From NCBI RefSeq assembly GCF_042610375.1, contig NZ_JBGJZL010000005.1, positions 62,001 to 126,000 on the forward strand: a DNA stretch of 64,000 nucleotides. The letters run 5' to 3'. Shown here in pieces: positions 34,053-42,935 of the stretch; within the stretch, counting starts at the first letter, position 1, and each line of letters starts with the position of its first letter. The position numbers and the translations under genes were made by a program. The notes beneath the pieces were generated by a model, which saw nothing but the letters and a program-made list of their open reading frames with translations, searched no databases and was not told where the DNA came from. The DNA comes from CTSoil-075 sp042610375. GTDB lineage: Bacteria; Bacillota; Negativicutes; DSM-13327.

Positions 34053-34919
34053 ATGTCAAGTCGATTTTTTGCCCAATATATACTAAATCAAGGGGTGCTG
34101 ACTCCAGAACAAGTACAGGAAGCTCTTGAAGATGGACGCTCAGTTCAAGTGAAATTAGGAGTACTCGCTATTAATGAGAAGTTTTTGACTGCTGTACAAG
34201 TTGAAGAAATTCACAGATTACAACATATGGTTGACAAACGATTTGGTGAGATCGCCATCGATGAAGGCTATTTGTCAGAAGAGCAATTGATGATTCTCTT
34301 AGCTGCACAAAAAAATAGCCATCTTAATTTTGGACAAACATTAGTTGATAAAGGATTCATGAATTTAGAACAATTAGAACGTGTTTTGGATGAGTATAAA
34401 AGAGAAAGTAATTTAGATCAAGAGTCGGATTTAGCTATCCTTAAAGAAGGTATTCGTACCCAATTAAATCTTTCACAAGAAGATGAAGAGGTAGAATTAT
34501 ATTATGATTATATATTACTTTTTCTTAGAGCAATCGTTCGTTTCTTGGATGCCAGTCCTTTAGTCATTCCAACTGTCCATGAGCAGAAACAGGATCAGTG
34601 GTCTGCTTTGCAAAGTATGACTGGAGATGTCACTCTGCAGAGCAGTTTTACTGCTGATGATAAAGTTTTGCTAGAATTGGCACGTCGTTATAGTGGTGAA
34701 GAGATTCATGAAATAGATGAACTTGCCCTTGATAGCATAGGAGAGTTTTTAAATGTTACGAATGGACTTTTTTGCATTAATCTTTCGAATGCGGGGTTAG
34801 AACTTGATTTACATCCGCAAAGCGTTACAAAAAATGCGGATTTTTTAATGAAAAAGAACCATACAGTAACGATCGATACTGGTTTTGGTAGAATCAATTT
34901 AGTAATGGCTAGGATGTAA
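34053..34919 (+). CDS. MshEN-like domain fused to a CheX/CheC-like phosphatase domain
   Basis: 288 residues. Residues 1-125 carry repeats of the form G-x-L-(T/S)-x-E-Q-(V/L) and (F/L)-G-(E/Q), the pattern of the N-terminal GspE/MshE domain, which in some proteins binds cyclic di-GMP. The C-terminal 145 residues resemble CheX/CheC, with a phosphatase-type E-F-L-N motif (E and N three residues apart) in D-S-I-G-E-F-L-N and the following beta strands. It would dephosphorylate a CheY, most simply the one encoded immediately before. The combination suggests coupling of receiver decay to a nucleotide second messenger, but the MshEN ligand residues need checking. Confidence 0.75.
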   Translation: MSSRFFAQYILNQGVLTPEQVQEALEDGRSVQVKLGVLAINEKFLTAVQVEEIHRLQHMVDKRFGEIAIDEGYLSEEQLMILLAAQKNSHLNFGQTLVDKGFMNLEQLERVLDEYKRESNLDQESDLAILKEGIRTQLNLSQEDEEVELYYDYILLFLRAIVRFLDASPLVIPTVHEQKQDQWSALQSMTGDVTLQSSFTADDKVLLELARRYSGEEIHEIDELALDSIGEFLNVTNGLFCINLSNAGLELDLHPQSVTKNADFLMKKNHTVTIDTGFGRINLVMARM

Positions 34920-34963
34920 ATAAGAATATTGTAGGAGATTTTTCATGGTTTATTTATAGTGAG

Positions 34964-34990
34964 AAAAGCAGGCGGATCGCCTGCTTTTTA
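34964..34990 (+). terminator. Rho-independent terminator
   Basis: AAAAGCAGGCG pairs with CGCCTGCTTTT over a 3-base loop, then T. It closes the MCP-CheY-CheX unit. Confidence 0.9.
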
Positions 34991-35280
34991 TTTTAGTGTG
35001 GCAGTTATTAAAAGCCCTTACATACATTTTTTGTTACTATTCAGGAATTCGATAAGTTTAATCTATAAACAATATTCGTTCCTTTTTTGAAGGAAATGCC
35101 AATAATTTGTCGAAGTTTTAGTTATTGTACAATTTATAAAAAAATCGTAATTTGCACATTGTACGAGAATGAAAATTAGGGAAAAGATGACGGAAAAGCA
35201 AGACAAGAGTAGTGGGTAAAAATACAGAAAAATCTGAAATTTTAACAATAATATGTGAAGTTTATTAAAATGCCGTTGGA

Positions 35281-35352
35281 GGAAACAAAGGATTTTGGGA
35301 TATAATCCAGCAGGTAGCTACTACGAGTGAGGAACAAGCCACTGGTAGGTAG
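35281..35352 (+). pseudogene. remnant of an MCP signalling domain
   Basis: In one frame, 35293-35346 reads F-W-D-I-I-Q-Q-V-A-T-T-S-E-E-Q-A-T-G, then Arg and a stop at 35350. This matches the conserved segment after the signalling tip of MCPs; the soluble receptor downstream has F-L-A-I-T-Q-Q-V-A-A-A-S-E-E-Q. Only about 18 codons are recognisable; a stop lies at 35266 and nothing MCP-like precedes it. It looks like a scar of a deleted or recombined receptor gene at the edge of the degenerate cheA. The rest of the 446-base gap (34920-35365) shows only the terminator. Confidence 0.55.
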
Positions 35353-35365
35353 GAGGCATAGGGGC

Positions 35366-37075
35366 GTGAGATATGGATTTCCCATACAAGAACTAGGGAA
35401 AATTAAAATATTTTCAGTAGAAGCAATAGACTCTTTAGCAAAAATAGCAGGCGAGATATTGGAGTTGAGAATAACTCTTACTATTGCCCAGTCTCGGTTA
35501 ATCATTGACGGCATCATGAACCAGTTACATATTCTCAAGAAACAAGCTGCATTTTTTGGCTTAATGGAAATGTTGATGTTAATTCGCCAAACCCAGTATA
35601 TGCTAGAGGCTATGCGCTCTGGAAATTTGCAAGGGGACCCTGGGGCAGTGGAGATATTGCTAGATGCCAAAAATGTATTAGAAGAAATGATACGTGAATT
35701 TGGCGAGGCAAGTATAAAGCACCAGGGAGCTAAAGGCTTAGAGATCGAACTAGCTTGCGCCCAGGATACAGAATGGCTTATCACTTTCATTGAGCAACTA
35801 TTATTGAAGAAAAATAATGCTGCTCTTATTCTAGTTCCTCAAGCATTAGTGAGCAAATTACCTGCGATTATTTATACCCCATTGATAAAACTAGAGATTC
35901 TTGAAAATAGTACAGAAAACCATCAAGAGGATAAGGAAACAGAATCTCTAAGTATAGTCAATGATGATTCAATAGAAATATTCAATAGCAAATCGACTAC
36001 GGTAAGTGATGAAAAAATAGAAAAACTACTCACGATCATTAGAGAATTAGGAAATAAAGATCATGCTTTTCATCAGATGTCTCGCAAACTGACAATAGAA
36101 TATAATTTGCCTAATTTATCCCGCGAAACGAAGGCTATAGGACAATTTATCAATCGCATTGCAGCTGAGTTAGAAGAGGCGGTCATGTCCATGCGCAGGG
36201 TTGAATTAGGACTGATTTTTCTACAATTCCCTCAGATGATTCGTGATATTGAATTGCAGACCGGAAAGAATATTGGTTTGACCATGGAGGGCGAACATGT
36301 CACAGTGGATAAAACCATTGTCAAAGAGTTATATAATCTGCTACTCAAGATCATATGCAACATGGCTAACTTTAACATTGAGGTTCCAGCAGAGCGAAAG
36401 GCAGCGGGTAAGGAAATTCAGGGACATATCTGCCTTACGGCCTATTCTTCAGGTAACCGAATTGTAATTGAGGTTGAAAATGATGGTCGCAGTATGAGAG
36501 GAGGTGAGGCAGACGCTGAAGTGCTAGAAATTTCTGATTTAATGCTTAGTATAAATGAAGTGTATTACCAAATGGATGCTTTGCCGGCTAATCTAGAAAT
36601 GATCAACCTGCCAGATAAAGGTAGTAAAATAAGGATTACTTTACCACCTTTCAGCATGAGATGTAATGGGTTATTAGTAGAAACATCTGGTGAATTATTG
36701 GCTGTGCCTTTAGATAATGTGGTTGAGATTATAAGAGTGACTTGTAAGCAATTGATAACTAGACGTGGGCGTCAGCTCCTATATCACCGGGGTGAAGTGC
36801 TCGGGATCATATCTCTGGCTACGATCTTAGGGAAGATTGAACAGCAAGATAATGGAAGTGTGACAGTATTGATCGTCGCAAATGGACAGAATAAAATTGG
36901 TCTCATCGTCCATAAACTGCACAATGAACAAGAGATTGTGTGTAAATCCTTACCAGACTACTTGAATCATAGTGAGTACATAGGAGGCGCTGCTGTAACT
37001 TGCGATGGTAAGGTAGCGCTATTGCTTAATATTTCGGCAATGATCAAAAAAATGAATTCTCAATTGTTATCATAA
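35366..37075 (+). CDS. degenerate CheA-like protein, probably without kinase activity
   Basis: Start chosen at GTG 35366 (AGGAGG with a 9-base spacer). About 569 residues that align end to end with the active CheA at 50143-52437: Hpt-like helices, dimerisation region, ATPase-like region, CheW domain. In the Hpt the His is kept (Q-L-H-I-L-K-K) but the following T-I-K-G is lost. The ATPase N-box (R-N-x-x-D-H-G in the active copy) is replaced by I-C-N-M-A-N-F; D-D-G-R-G-M has become E-N-D-G-R-S-M, and the ATP lid and G-R-G-V-G-M box are missing. The CheW part is well kept (R-R-G-R-Q-L-L-Y-H-R-G-E-V-L-G). It has an intact frame, so it may serve as a structural subunit or decoy in the array. Confidence 0.85.
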   Translation: MRYGFPIQELGKIKIFSVEAIDSLAKIAGEILELRITLTIAQSRLIIDGIMNQLHILKKQAAFFGLMEMLMLIRQTQYMLEAMRSGNLQGDPGAVEILLDAKNVLEEMIREFGEASIKHQGAKGLEIELACAQDTEWLITFIEQLLLKKNNAALILVPQALVSKLPAIIYTPLIKLEILENSTENHQEDKETESLSIVNDDSIEIFNSKSTTVSDEKIEKLLTIIRELGNKDHAFHQMSRKLTIEYNLPNLSRETKAIGQFINRIAAELEEAVMSMRRVELGLIFLQFPQMIRDIELQTGKNIGLTMEGEHVTVDKTIVKELYNLLLKIICNMANFNIEVPAERKAAGKEIQGHICLTAYSSGNRIVIEVENDGRSMRGGEADAEVLEISDLMLSINEVYYQMDALPANLEMINLPDKGSKIRITLPPFSMRCNGLLVETSGELLAVPLDNVVEIIRVTCKQLITRRGRQLLYHRGEVLGIISLATILGKIEQQDNGSVTVLIVANGQNKIGLIVHKLHNEQEIVCKSLPDYLNHSEYIGGAAVTCDGKVALLLNISAMIKKMNSQLLS

Positions 37076-37103
37076 AATAAGAAATTAAAGGGGATTTTTA
37101 TTT

Positions 37104-39056
37104 ATGGAAAAAAAATTAGCAAAGCCCAATACAGCTGCAGGTCATTCAATCACTAGTAAAACTGGTGCAAATATTGATTCTGCTGAACAAATGAGTCTTA
37201 AACGGGACTTGGCGAAACGTAGAGCCATGGATAAAGTGCGGTCAAGAACGGTAGCAAAGCAACAACAGTTGGCTGAGCGTATTGCGACTGCTACAGAACA
37301 AATGGCAGCGGGCATTGAGCAATCCAGCAACGCTGCTGCAGAACTAGCTGGTACTATGACTCAGATTGCGACTGGTGCGGAAGAAGCGTCATCAGCTGCT
37401 GAAGAATGTCGAGCAGCCGTCAATCAGATCGAAAAAGCAGCGATTGCGGCTGATGAACTTGTTAGAATTTCCTTGGAGAAGGTTAATGTAGCTCAGACGT
37501 TGGTGAAAACAACAAGTACTGATGTAGAGCAATTGATTAATGGTGTCAAAAATGCTGCTGATACCAACATGCAGTCTGGTCGATTGGTAGCCCAGCTTGA
37601 AAACCAATCCGTAGAAGTAGGCAACATTGTGGAAGCAGTGGTGCGCATTGCTGATCAAACTAATCTACTGGCTCTAAATGCGGCGATTGAAGCAGCGAGA
37701 GCTGGTGAACATGGTCGTGGTTTTGCCGTCGTTGCTGATGAAGTGCGCAATCTAGCGGAAATTTCCGAGAAATCGGCTCGTGATATTCGTGCGCTGGTCG
37801 GCGAGATTCAAGATAATGTGAAGGTCGTTGTAAAAGATGTAGAAGATGCTGGTAATGCGGCCAATGAGGAAGTGGAAAAAGCTAAAAAGATCACTTCAGA
37901 TCTTGCTAAAATTGAAAAAGATATGAATGGTGTGCAAAAAGGTGTTACTGAGGTTGCACAAAATTCTAGAATCGTTACTGAGGGCACTAAGGAGTTTTTG
38001 GCAATTACCCAGCAAGTGGCTGCTGCCAGTGAAGAGCAGGGTGCCGCGACAGAAGAAATTAGTTCGACAATTAATGAACAGAATAAAGCCTTTAATGAAA
38101 TGAGTACTGCTGCTAACGAATTATCTGAACTAGCAGAACAACTCAAAATATCCACTGATGCTCAAAAATCCTCGGAAGAATTGGCATCAGCTTCTGAACA
38201 ATTGTCAGCCAATGTAGAAGAAGCAAGTACGGCTGCTGGGCAAATCATGAAGACGATGGAACAGTTAGGCGAAGGGGCTAAGATGCAAGCTGAGCTGACA
38301 ACAAAAGGAGCTACTATCTCTGAGCGCCTAGCGTCTGCTGCTACACAAATGAAAGTTCGCGCGCAAGAGTCAGAAGGGAAAGTCAATGAACTACAGTCCA
38401 TCTTAGTGATTAATAAAGAGGAAGTCGATAATATTATTAGTGGTGTTTCTGGTGCTGCTGAGGCTAGCTTTAAATCAGCGCAAAATATTAAACGACTAGA
38501 AGATACCACAAGACGCATTGATAAAATTGTGGATGCGATTGTCAATGTGACCATTCAAACCAATATGCTCGCTGTTAATGGCTCGATTGAAGCGGCGCGG
38601 GCTGGTGAATATGGACGTGGATTTTCAGTTGTCGCTGGTGATATTCGTACTTTGGCTAACGAATCAGCCGATAATGCAGATAAAATCAAGGATCTAGTGC
38701 GCAATATTCAAAATCAAATTCAACAGGTAACGAGCGATATTGAGCTTTCAGCACGAACAGCGACCCAAGAAGTAGAAAATGCAAAGAAATCCACTCATAA
38801 CTTGAATGTTATTGAAGAAGCTATGGGGGAAATTTTGAGTAGTGTTAAAGAAATTTTTAATGGTGCTGAAGAGTCGTTGACAGCGTTGGAACAGGCGAAA
38901 ATCGGTATTGAACAAATTTCAGCTGCTGCCCAGGAAGCGGACAAAGCCAATATGGAGGCTATTTTAGCTGCCCAAGAACAGGCTAAAGGCATGCAAGAAT
39001 TAGCAGAAGCCATTGAAGAAATTTCTGGACTGGCTGACGAACTACAAAATATGTAA
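37104..39056 (+). CDS. soluble chemoreceptor with two tandem MCP signalling domains
   Basis: 650 residues with no membrane helix and no recognisable sensor domain; almost all is predicted coiled-coil. Two complete MCP hairpin tips are present: the first near residues 188-225 (D-Q-T-N-L-L-A-L-N-A-A-I-E-A-A-R-A-G-E-H-G-R-G-F), the second near 484-525 (I-Q-T-N-M-L-A-V-N-G-S-I-E-A-A-R-A-G-E-Y-G-R-G-F-S-V-V). The second tip differs in N-G-S and G-D-I-R, a form seen in some atypical receptors. Duplicated Glu/Gln-rich methylation helices flank both (for example E-Q-L-S-A-N-V-E-E-A-S). The gene lies between the degenerate CheA and a triple CheW and could form a cytoplasmic array that contacts CheW at two levels. 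Confidence 0.9.
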   Translation: MEKKLAKPNTAAGHSITSKTGANIDSAEQMSLKRDLAKRRAMDKVRSRTVAKQQQLAERIATATEQMAAGIEQSSNAAAELAGTMTQIATGAEEASSAAEECRAAVNQIEKAAIAADELVRISLEKVNVAQTLVKTTSTDVEQLINGVKNAADTNMQSGRLVAQLENQSVEVGNIVEAVVRIADQTNLLALNAAIEAARAGEHGRGFAVVADEVRNLAEISEKSARDIRALVGEIQDNVKVVVKDVEDAGNAANEEVEKAKKITSDLAKIEKDMNGVQKGVTEVAQNSRIVTEGTKEFLAITQQVAAASEEQGAATEEISSTINEQNKAFNEMSTAANELSELAEQLKISTDAQKSSEELASASEQLSANVEEASTAAGQIMKTMEQLGEGAKMQAELTTKGATISERLASAATQMKVRAQESEGKVNELQSILVINKEEVDNIISGVSGAAEASFKSAQNIKRLEDTTRRIDKIVDAIVNVTIQTNMLAVNGSIEAARAGEYGRGFSVVAGDIRTLANESADNADKIKDLVRNIQNQIQQVTSDIELSARTATQEVENAKKSTHNLNVIEEAMGEILSSVKEIFNGAEESLTALEQAKIGIEQISAAAQEADKANMEAILAAQEQAKGMQELAEAIEEISGLADELQNM

Positions 39057-39088
39057 ACAAGCCAGATGGAAAGAAAGGAGGATAAAGA

Positions 39089-40558
39089 ATGGCTGAAACA
39101 ATTGAAATAAAGCAGGATGAGCTGTCAGAACGACAATTAGTCACGTTTCATCTCAATAATGGCGAGTTCGGTGTAGATATTATGCATGTGCGAGAAATTA
39201 TTCGTCTCACAGAAGTAACCAACATACCCCAGGCTCCTAGCTATGTAGAAGGGGTATGCAACTTACGTGGCAATATTCTACCAATTATTGACGGACGGGA
39301 TCGTCTGGGGATGCCTCGTCGTCAGCGAGATGAAAGTACTCGTGTACTGGTGTTGGATGTCGGTGGTAAGGTAACAGGTATTGTAGTCGATCGCGTATCA
39401 GAAGTCTTGAGAGTCAATCATGCTGATATTGAAGCGCCACCAGCGGTAATCCAGGATATGGATGTGGATTTTCTCAATGGTATCGTCAAACTCAATGGTG
39501 GAAAACGGATTATTATGGCATTGAATCTGAGTAGTATTATTACTATCAAGCAAATTGAAGACATTAAGCAAGAGGCATTAACAGTGGCTGCGACAAGAAC
39601 TGATGGTGTTCTTCGAACGGAAATTAAGGAAGATCAACTGGTAACTTTTTTGTTGGGACAAGAAGAATATGCCTTTGATATTATGCATGTCAAGGAAATT
39701 ATCCGAGTACAACAGATTACGGCAGTGCCGAATGTGGCTCCTTACATTGAAGGGGTGCTGGCGATTAGAGATCATTTGCTACCGATTATTAATATGCGAA
39801 TGTTTTTCGGCCTTGAGAATATATCGATTAATGACCAGGCGCGCATTATTATTGTAGATTTAGGACGAATGTCTGTCGGTTTTCGCGTGGATAAAGTTTC
39901 TGAAGTTGTATCCATATCTCATCATATCATAGAGCCACCGCCTCTTATCTTTAATGATGAGGAGGCAGGACAAATTCGAGGTGTAGCCAAACTCAATGAT
40001 GGAAAACGCTTGCTCATGTGTCTCAATGCTACTAAACTGCTACCTGCAGAAGTCGTACAGCATTTCACAGGAGAAATGACTGCTGAAGAAAATGTGGTTG
40101 TTAAACAAAATAACAATGTTATCGACGAAGAACAATTAGTAACCTTTAAGCTTGGAAATGAAGAATTTGCCATAAAAATTACGGATGTGCAGGAAATAAA
40201 CCGTATGACCGAAGTGACTCATATGCCAAATGCACCCGCTTATATTGACGGTTTGGTGAATCTTCGTGGTAATATTATTCCAGCACTAAACCTTAGACGC
40301 CGCTTTGGATTAGCCGAGAAACAACGTGATGATGCTACGCGCATTATTATTGTGGACGTAGGTAATCGTAAGACTGGTGTGGTTGTGGATGCGGTTTCCG
40401 AGGTATTGCGCTTTGAAAGCAGTTTGGTAGAAGCGACTCCAGAGATTGTATCAGATAATTTAGATGCCAAATATATTAGCGGGGTTGGTAAATTAAACGG
40501 TGGTAAGCGTATGGTTATGATCATCGACCTTGCCCAAGTTTTGCGGATTGGTGCTTAA
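39089..40558 (+). CDS. cheW: CheW-type coupling protein with three tandem CheW domains
   Basis: 489 residues containing three CheW domains (about 12-150, 180-320, 345-485), each starting with the pattern Q-L-V-T-F. Domains 1 and 3 carry the canonical N-L-R-G-N-I-(L/I)-P loop; domain 2 has A-I-R-D-H-L-L-P instead, so its receptor- or CheA-binding face has changed. Ordinary CheW has one domain of about 150 residues and bridges receptor tips and CheA. Three on one chain, next to a receptor with two tips, suggests built-in linkage of several receptor and kinase units. Confidence 0.95.
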   Translation: MAETIEIKQDELSERQLVTFHLNNGEFGVDIMHVREIIRLTEVTNIPQAPSYVEGVCNLRGNILPIIDGRDRLGMPRRQRDESTRVLVLDVGGKVTGIVVDRVSEVLRVNHADIEAPPAVIQDMDVDFLNGIVKLNGGKRIIMALNLSSIITIKQIEDIKQEALTVAATRTDGVLRTEIKEDQLVTFLLGQEEYAFDIMHVKEIIRVQQITAVPNVAPYIEGVLAIRDHLLPIINMRMFFGLENISINDQARIIIVDLGRMSVGFRVDKVSEVVSISHHIIEPPPLIFNDEEAGQIRGVAKLNDGKRLLMCLNATKLLPAEVVQHFTGEMTAEENVVVKQNNNVIDEEQLVTFKLGNEEFAIKITDVQEINRMTEVTHMPNAPAYIDGLVNLRGNIIPALNLRRRFGLAEKQRDDATRIIIVDVGNRKTGVVVDAVSEVLRFESSLVEATPEIVSDNLDAKYISGVGKLNGGKRMVMIIDLAQVLRIGA

Positions 40559-40591
40559 TAGGTACGAGAGTATCATTAATATTGTGAGTCT

Positions 40592-40623
40592 GTCAGGAAT
40601 AGAGTTGATATCCTATTCCTGAC
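40592..40623 (+). other. intergenic hairpin between cheW and cheB
   Basis: GTCAGGAATAG (40592-40602) pairs with CTATTCCTGAC (40613-40623), 10-base loop, no T run. It may lower read-through or mark a processing point within the operon. Confidence 0.5.
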
Positions 40624-40669
40624 GATTGCCTTTAAAAATATGTAGTAGGCTATATACAGAAGGTGAATT

Positions 40670-41740
40670 ATGAAAACAATCAAAGTGTTGATCGTAGACG
40701 ATTCTGCAATGATGCGCAAGGCCATTCGGCGTATCCTAGAAACGGACTCTGCTATTGAAGTAGTAGGGATGGCCAGAGATGGCGAAGATGCTATAAAAAA
40801 AGATACTGAACTTTGCCCTGATGTTGTGACCATGGATATCAATATGCCAGTGATGGATGGTATTACTTGTATGATGCATTTATTTGAGCAACATCCAGAG
40901 GTTCGAGTCATTATGCTTAGCTCTTTAACTCAGGAAGGGGCACTGACTACGTTTGAAGCTTTGGAACTGGGAGCTTTTGATTATGTAGGTAAACCTTCAG
41001 GGACAGTATCTAATAACTTGCATATTATTGGTAAAGAGTTACTGGCTAAGATTAAGGCATCGATGCTTCAGAAAAAGCGTCGCCGTTCAATAATGAGCAA
41101 GGCTAAAAGTGTTAAAAAAGATCCAGTAAAGCTAGCGCCTGTAGTGAAGAAGCAGGGGACTGAAAAGATCGTTGTGATTGGTGTATCGACAGGCGGACCA
41201 GGAACTTTGATGGATATCTTACCTCATATTCCTTCTGATTTGGACGCGGCTATTGTAGTGGTTCAGCATATGCCACCTACATTTACTGCTTCTTTTGCTA
41301 AAAGATTGCATGAACATTGTAAAATACCTTTTAAAGAAGCTGAACATGGAGATGCTCTATGCAAAGGACAAGGGATGGTGGCGCCAGGTGGTTTGCATCT
41401 AGTTGTACGGAAGAATATAAACCGTAGTGAATACATGGTAAGGCTCACAACGTCGCCAGAGGGGACACTCTTTACGCCGTCCGTCGATGTAACCATGCAC
41501 TCCATATTGGAGAGTTTTGGTAGTCGTACTGTTGGTGTACTGCTGACTGGAATGGGTTCTGATGGCGCAGAGGGTATGGTGGCAATTCGTAAGGCTGGTG
41601 GCGTTACCATCGCTGAGTCTGAGTCTACGGCTGTAGTATTTGGCATGCCGCGAGAGGCCATCGAACGGGGTGGAGCCGAGATTATCGCACCATCTTATAA
41701 TATTGCCAAAGAGATCGTAAAAGCGGTCAATCGAATATAA
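40670..41740 (+). CDS. cheB: CheB protein-glutamate methylesterase / deamidase
   Basis: 356 residues: receiver domain with D10/D11 and phospho-acceptor D56, a basic linker (about 133-160), and the methylesterase domain with catalytic Ser173 (G-V-S-T-G-G-P), His200 (V-Q-H-M-P) and Asp298 (G-M-G-S-D-G-A). It removes methyl groups from receptor glutamates after phosphorylation by CheA. CheR, its counterpart, is encoded 7 kb downstream in the same gene series, which supports one adaptation system for the whole cluster. Confidence 0.96.
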   Translation: MKTIKVLIVDDSAMMRKAIRRILETDSAIEVVGMARDGEDAIKKDTELCPDVVTMDINMPVMDGITCMMHLFEQHPEVRVIMLSSLTQEGALTTFEALELGAFDYVGKPSGTVSNNLHIIGKELLAKIKASMLQKKRRRSIMSKAKSVKKDPVKLAPVVKKQGTEKIVVIGVSTGGPGTLMDILPHIPSDLDAAIVVVQHMPPTFTASFAKRLHEHCKIPFKEAEHGDALCKGQGMVAPGGLHLVVRKNINRSEYMVRLTTSPEGTLFTPSVDVTMHSILESFGSRTVGVLLTGMGSDGAEGMVAIRKAGGVTIAESESTAVVFGMPREAIERGGAEIIAPSYNIAKEIVKAVNRI

Positions 41741-41754
41741 GGGAGAGAATATAA

Positions 41755-42555
41755 ATGTCCGAATACAAACAAGAATTGCAGCAAGAAAATAGTGCAGGAC
41801 AAGCAGTTTTTGCTAAATGGTTGCCTGAACTTCAAAAAACAGTATGGTGTACCAGAAATATTCTGAGTAATAGTGAAAATGAAATCATAGGCAGGCAGCT
41901 TATTGGCGCTTTGCAAAATTCTCTGGTAGGCGGAGAGGTCAATGATCGATTAAAGGGGGTACTTGAGCGTATTTCTCAAGCTGGTGTACATGGTGGATTG
42001 ACACCAACGGAAACAGCCATGTACATTTTTTCTCTACGCCCCTATCTATCATCTATTTATGATAATCAGACAGAAATGGACATGCAGGTTTTGCTGGATA
42101 AGGCAGGCCTCTATACTTTTGAAGTATATTCGAAAAGCAGGGATTCAATCGTTCATCAGCAGCGGCAGGATTTGTTGGAACTATCCACACCCGTCATTAA
42201 ATTAATGGATGGTATTTTGGTAGTACCATTGATTGGCACAATTGATAGCAAACGGACACAACAGGTCATGGAAAAACTGCTAAATACGATTGTCATGAAT
42301 GGGGCTAAAGTGGCTATTTTGGATATTACTGGTGTTCCAACAGTGGATACACTTGTTGCTAATCATATTATTAAGACTGCAACGGCAGTACGTCTTTTAG
42401 GTGCTGACCTCATTATCACTGGCATCAGCCCGATCATCGCCCAGACTATTGTGCATATTGGTGTGGATTTAAGTGGTGTTATTACTAAGGCAATCATGGC
42501 TGACGGGGTAGCGTTGGCACTCGAAATATTAAATAAGAAAATTGTATCATGTTAA
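41755..42555 (+). CDS. RsbR-like stressosome sensor/scaffold (STAS)
   Basis: 266 residues, close to the usual RsbR length. Residues 1-135 are helical and unrelated to the globin-like domain that can be recognised in other RsbR proteins; they fit an RsbRD-type N-domain. The C-terminal STAS domain starts near E-L-S-T-P-V-I and is very close to RsbR: G-T-I-D-S-K-R, D-I-T-G-V-P-T-V-D-T, and Q-T-I-V-H-I-G-V-D-L. By alignment from memory, the kinase target residues of Bacillus RsbRA (Thr171, Thr205) correspond to Ser165 and Thr199. It would build the stressosome core with the next protein, whose start codon lies inside this gene (7-base overlap). Confidence 0.92.
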   Translation: MSEYKQELQQENSAGQAVFAKWLPELQKTVWCTRNILSNSENEIIGRQLIGALQNSLVGGEVNDRLKGVLERISQAGVHGGLTPTETAMYIFSLRPYLSSIYDNQTEMDMQVLLDKAGLYTFEVYSKSRDSIVHQQRQDLLELSTPVIKLMDGILVVPLIGTIDSKRTQQVMEKLLNTIVMNGAKVAILDITGVPTVDTLVANHIIKTATAVRLLGADLIITGISPIIAQTIVHIGVDLSGVITKAIMADGVALALEILNKKIVSC

Positions 42556-42935
42556 ATAATGCTGCTGTTTTAAAAATACAGGATGCCTTGGTGATTGTCA
42601 TGCATGGCAATATGAATGATCATTCCGTGAAACAGATGCAGCATACGGTACTCGCACAGATTGAGCAGACTCCCGTTTCTGGACTAATTATCGATATCTC
42701 ACAACTTGATATTGTCGATTCCTATATGGTGCGACTATTTTCAGATACTGCTCAGATGGCTAAGCTATTAGGGGTAGAGGTGTTTTTGGTCGGCATGCAG
42801 CCATATGTGGCATTGTCCATGGTAGAAATGGGGCTCGATATACGAGGAATCAAGACGGCCCTTACTGTCGATCATGTCTTTGAAATACTGCATAACGGTG
42901 TGCCCTATGCAGTAAGGCGTGGGGCACCACAATGA
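42549..42935 (+). CDS. RsbS-like stressosome STAS protein
   Basis: 128 residues, a single STAS domain. The motif D-I-V-D-S-Y-M-V-R with Ser58 matches the phosphorylated Ser59 region of RsbS. In the known system RsbS and RsbR form the core that holds the kinase RsbT until phosphorylation releases it. It overlaps the rsbR-like gene by 7 bases and the rsbT-like gene by 4, so all three are likely to be made in fixed ratios. Confidence 0.92.
   Translation: MLNNAAVLKIQDALVIVMHGNMNDHSVKQMQHTVLAQIEQTPVSGLIIDISQLDIVDSYMVRLFSDTAQMAKLLGVEVFLVGMQPYVALSMVEMGLDIRGIKTALTVDHVFEILHNGVPYAVRRGAPQ

Noticed and set aside
35327..35365. Longer N-terminus of the degenerate CheA
   Set aside because: It runs through the AGGAGG site and overlaps the MCP remnant in another frame; GTG 35366 is better placed.
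37808..38554. Long minus-strand frames opposite the two-tip receptor
   Set aside because: Low-complexity Ser/Ala-rich antisense shadows of the coiled-coil gene.
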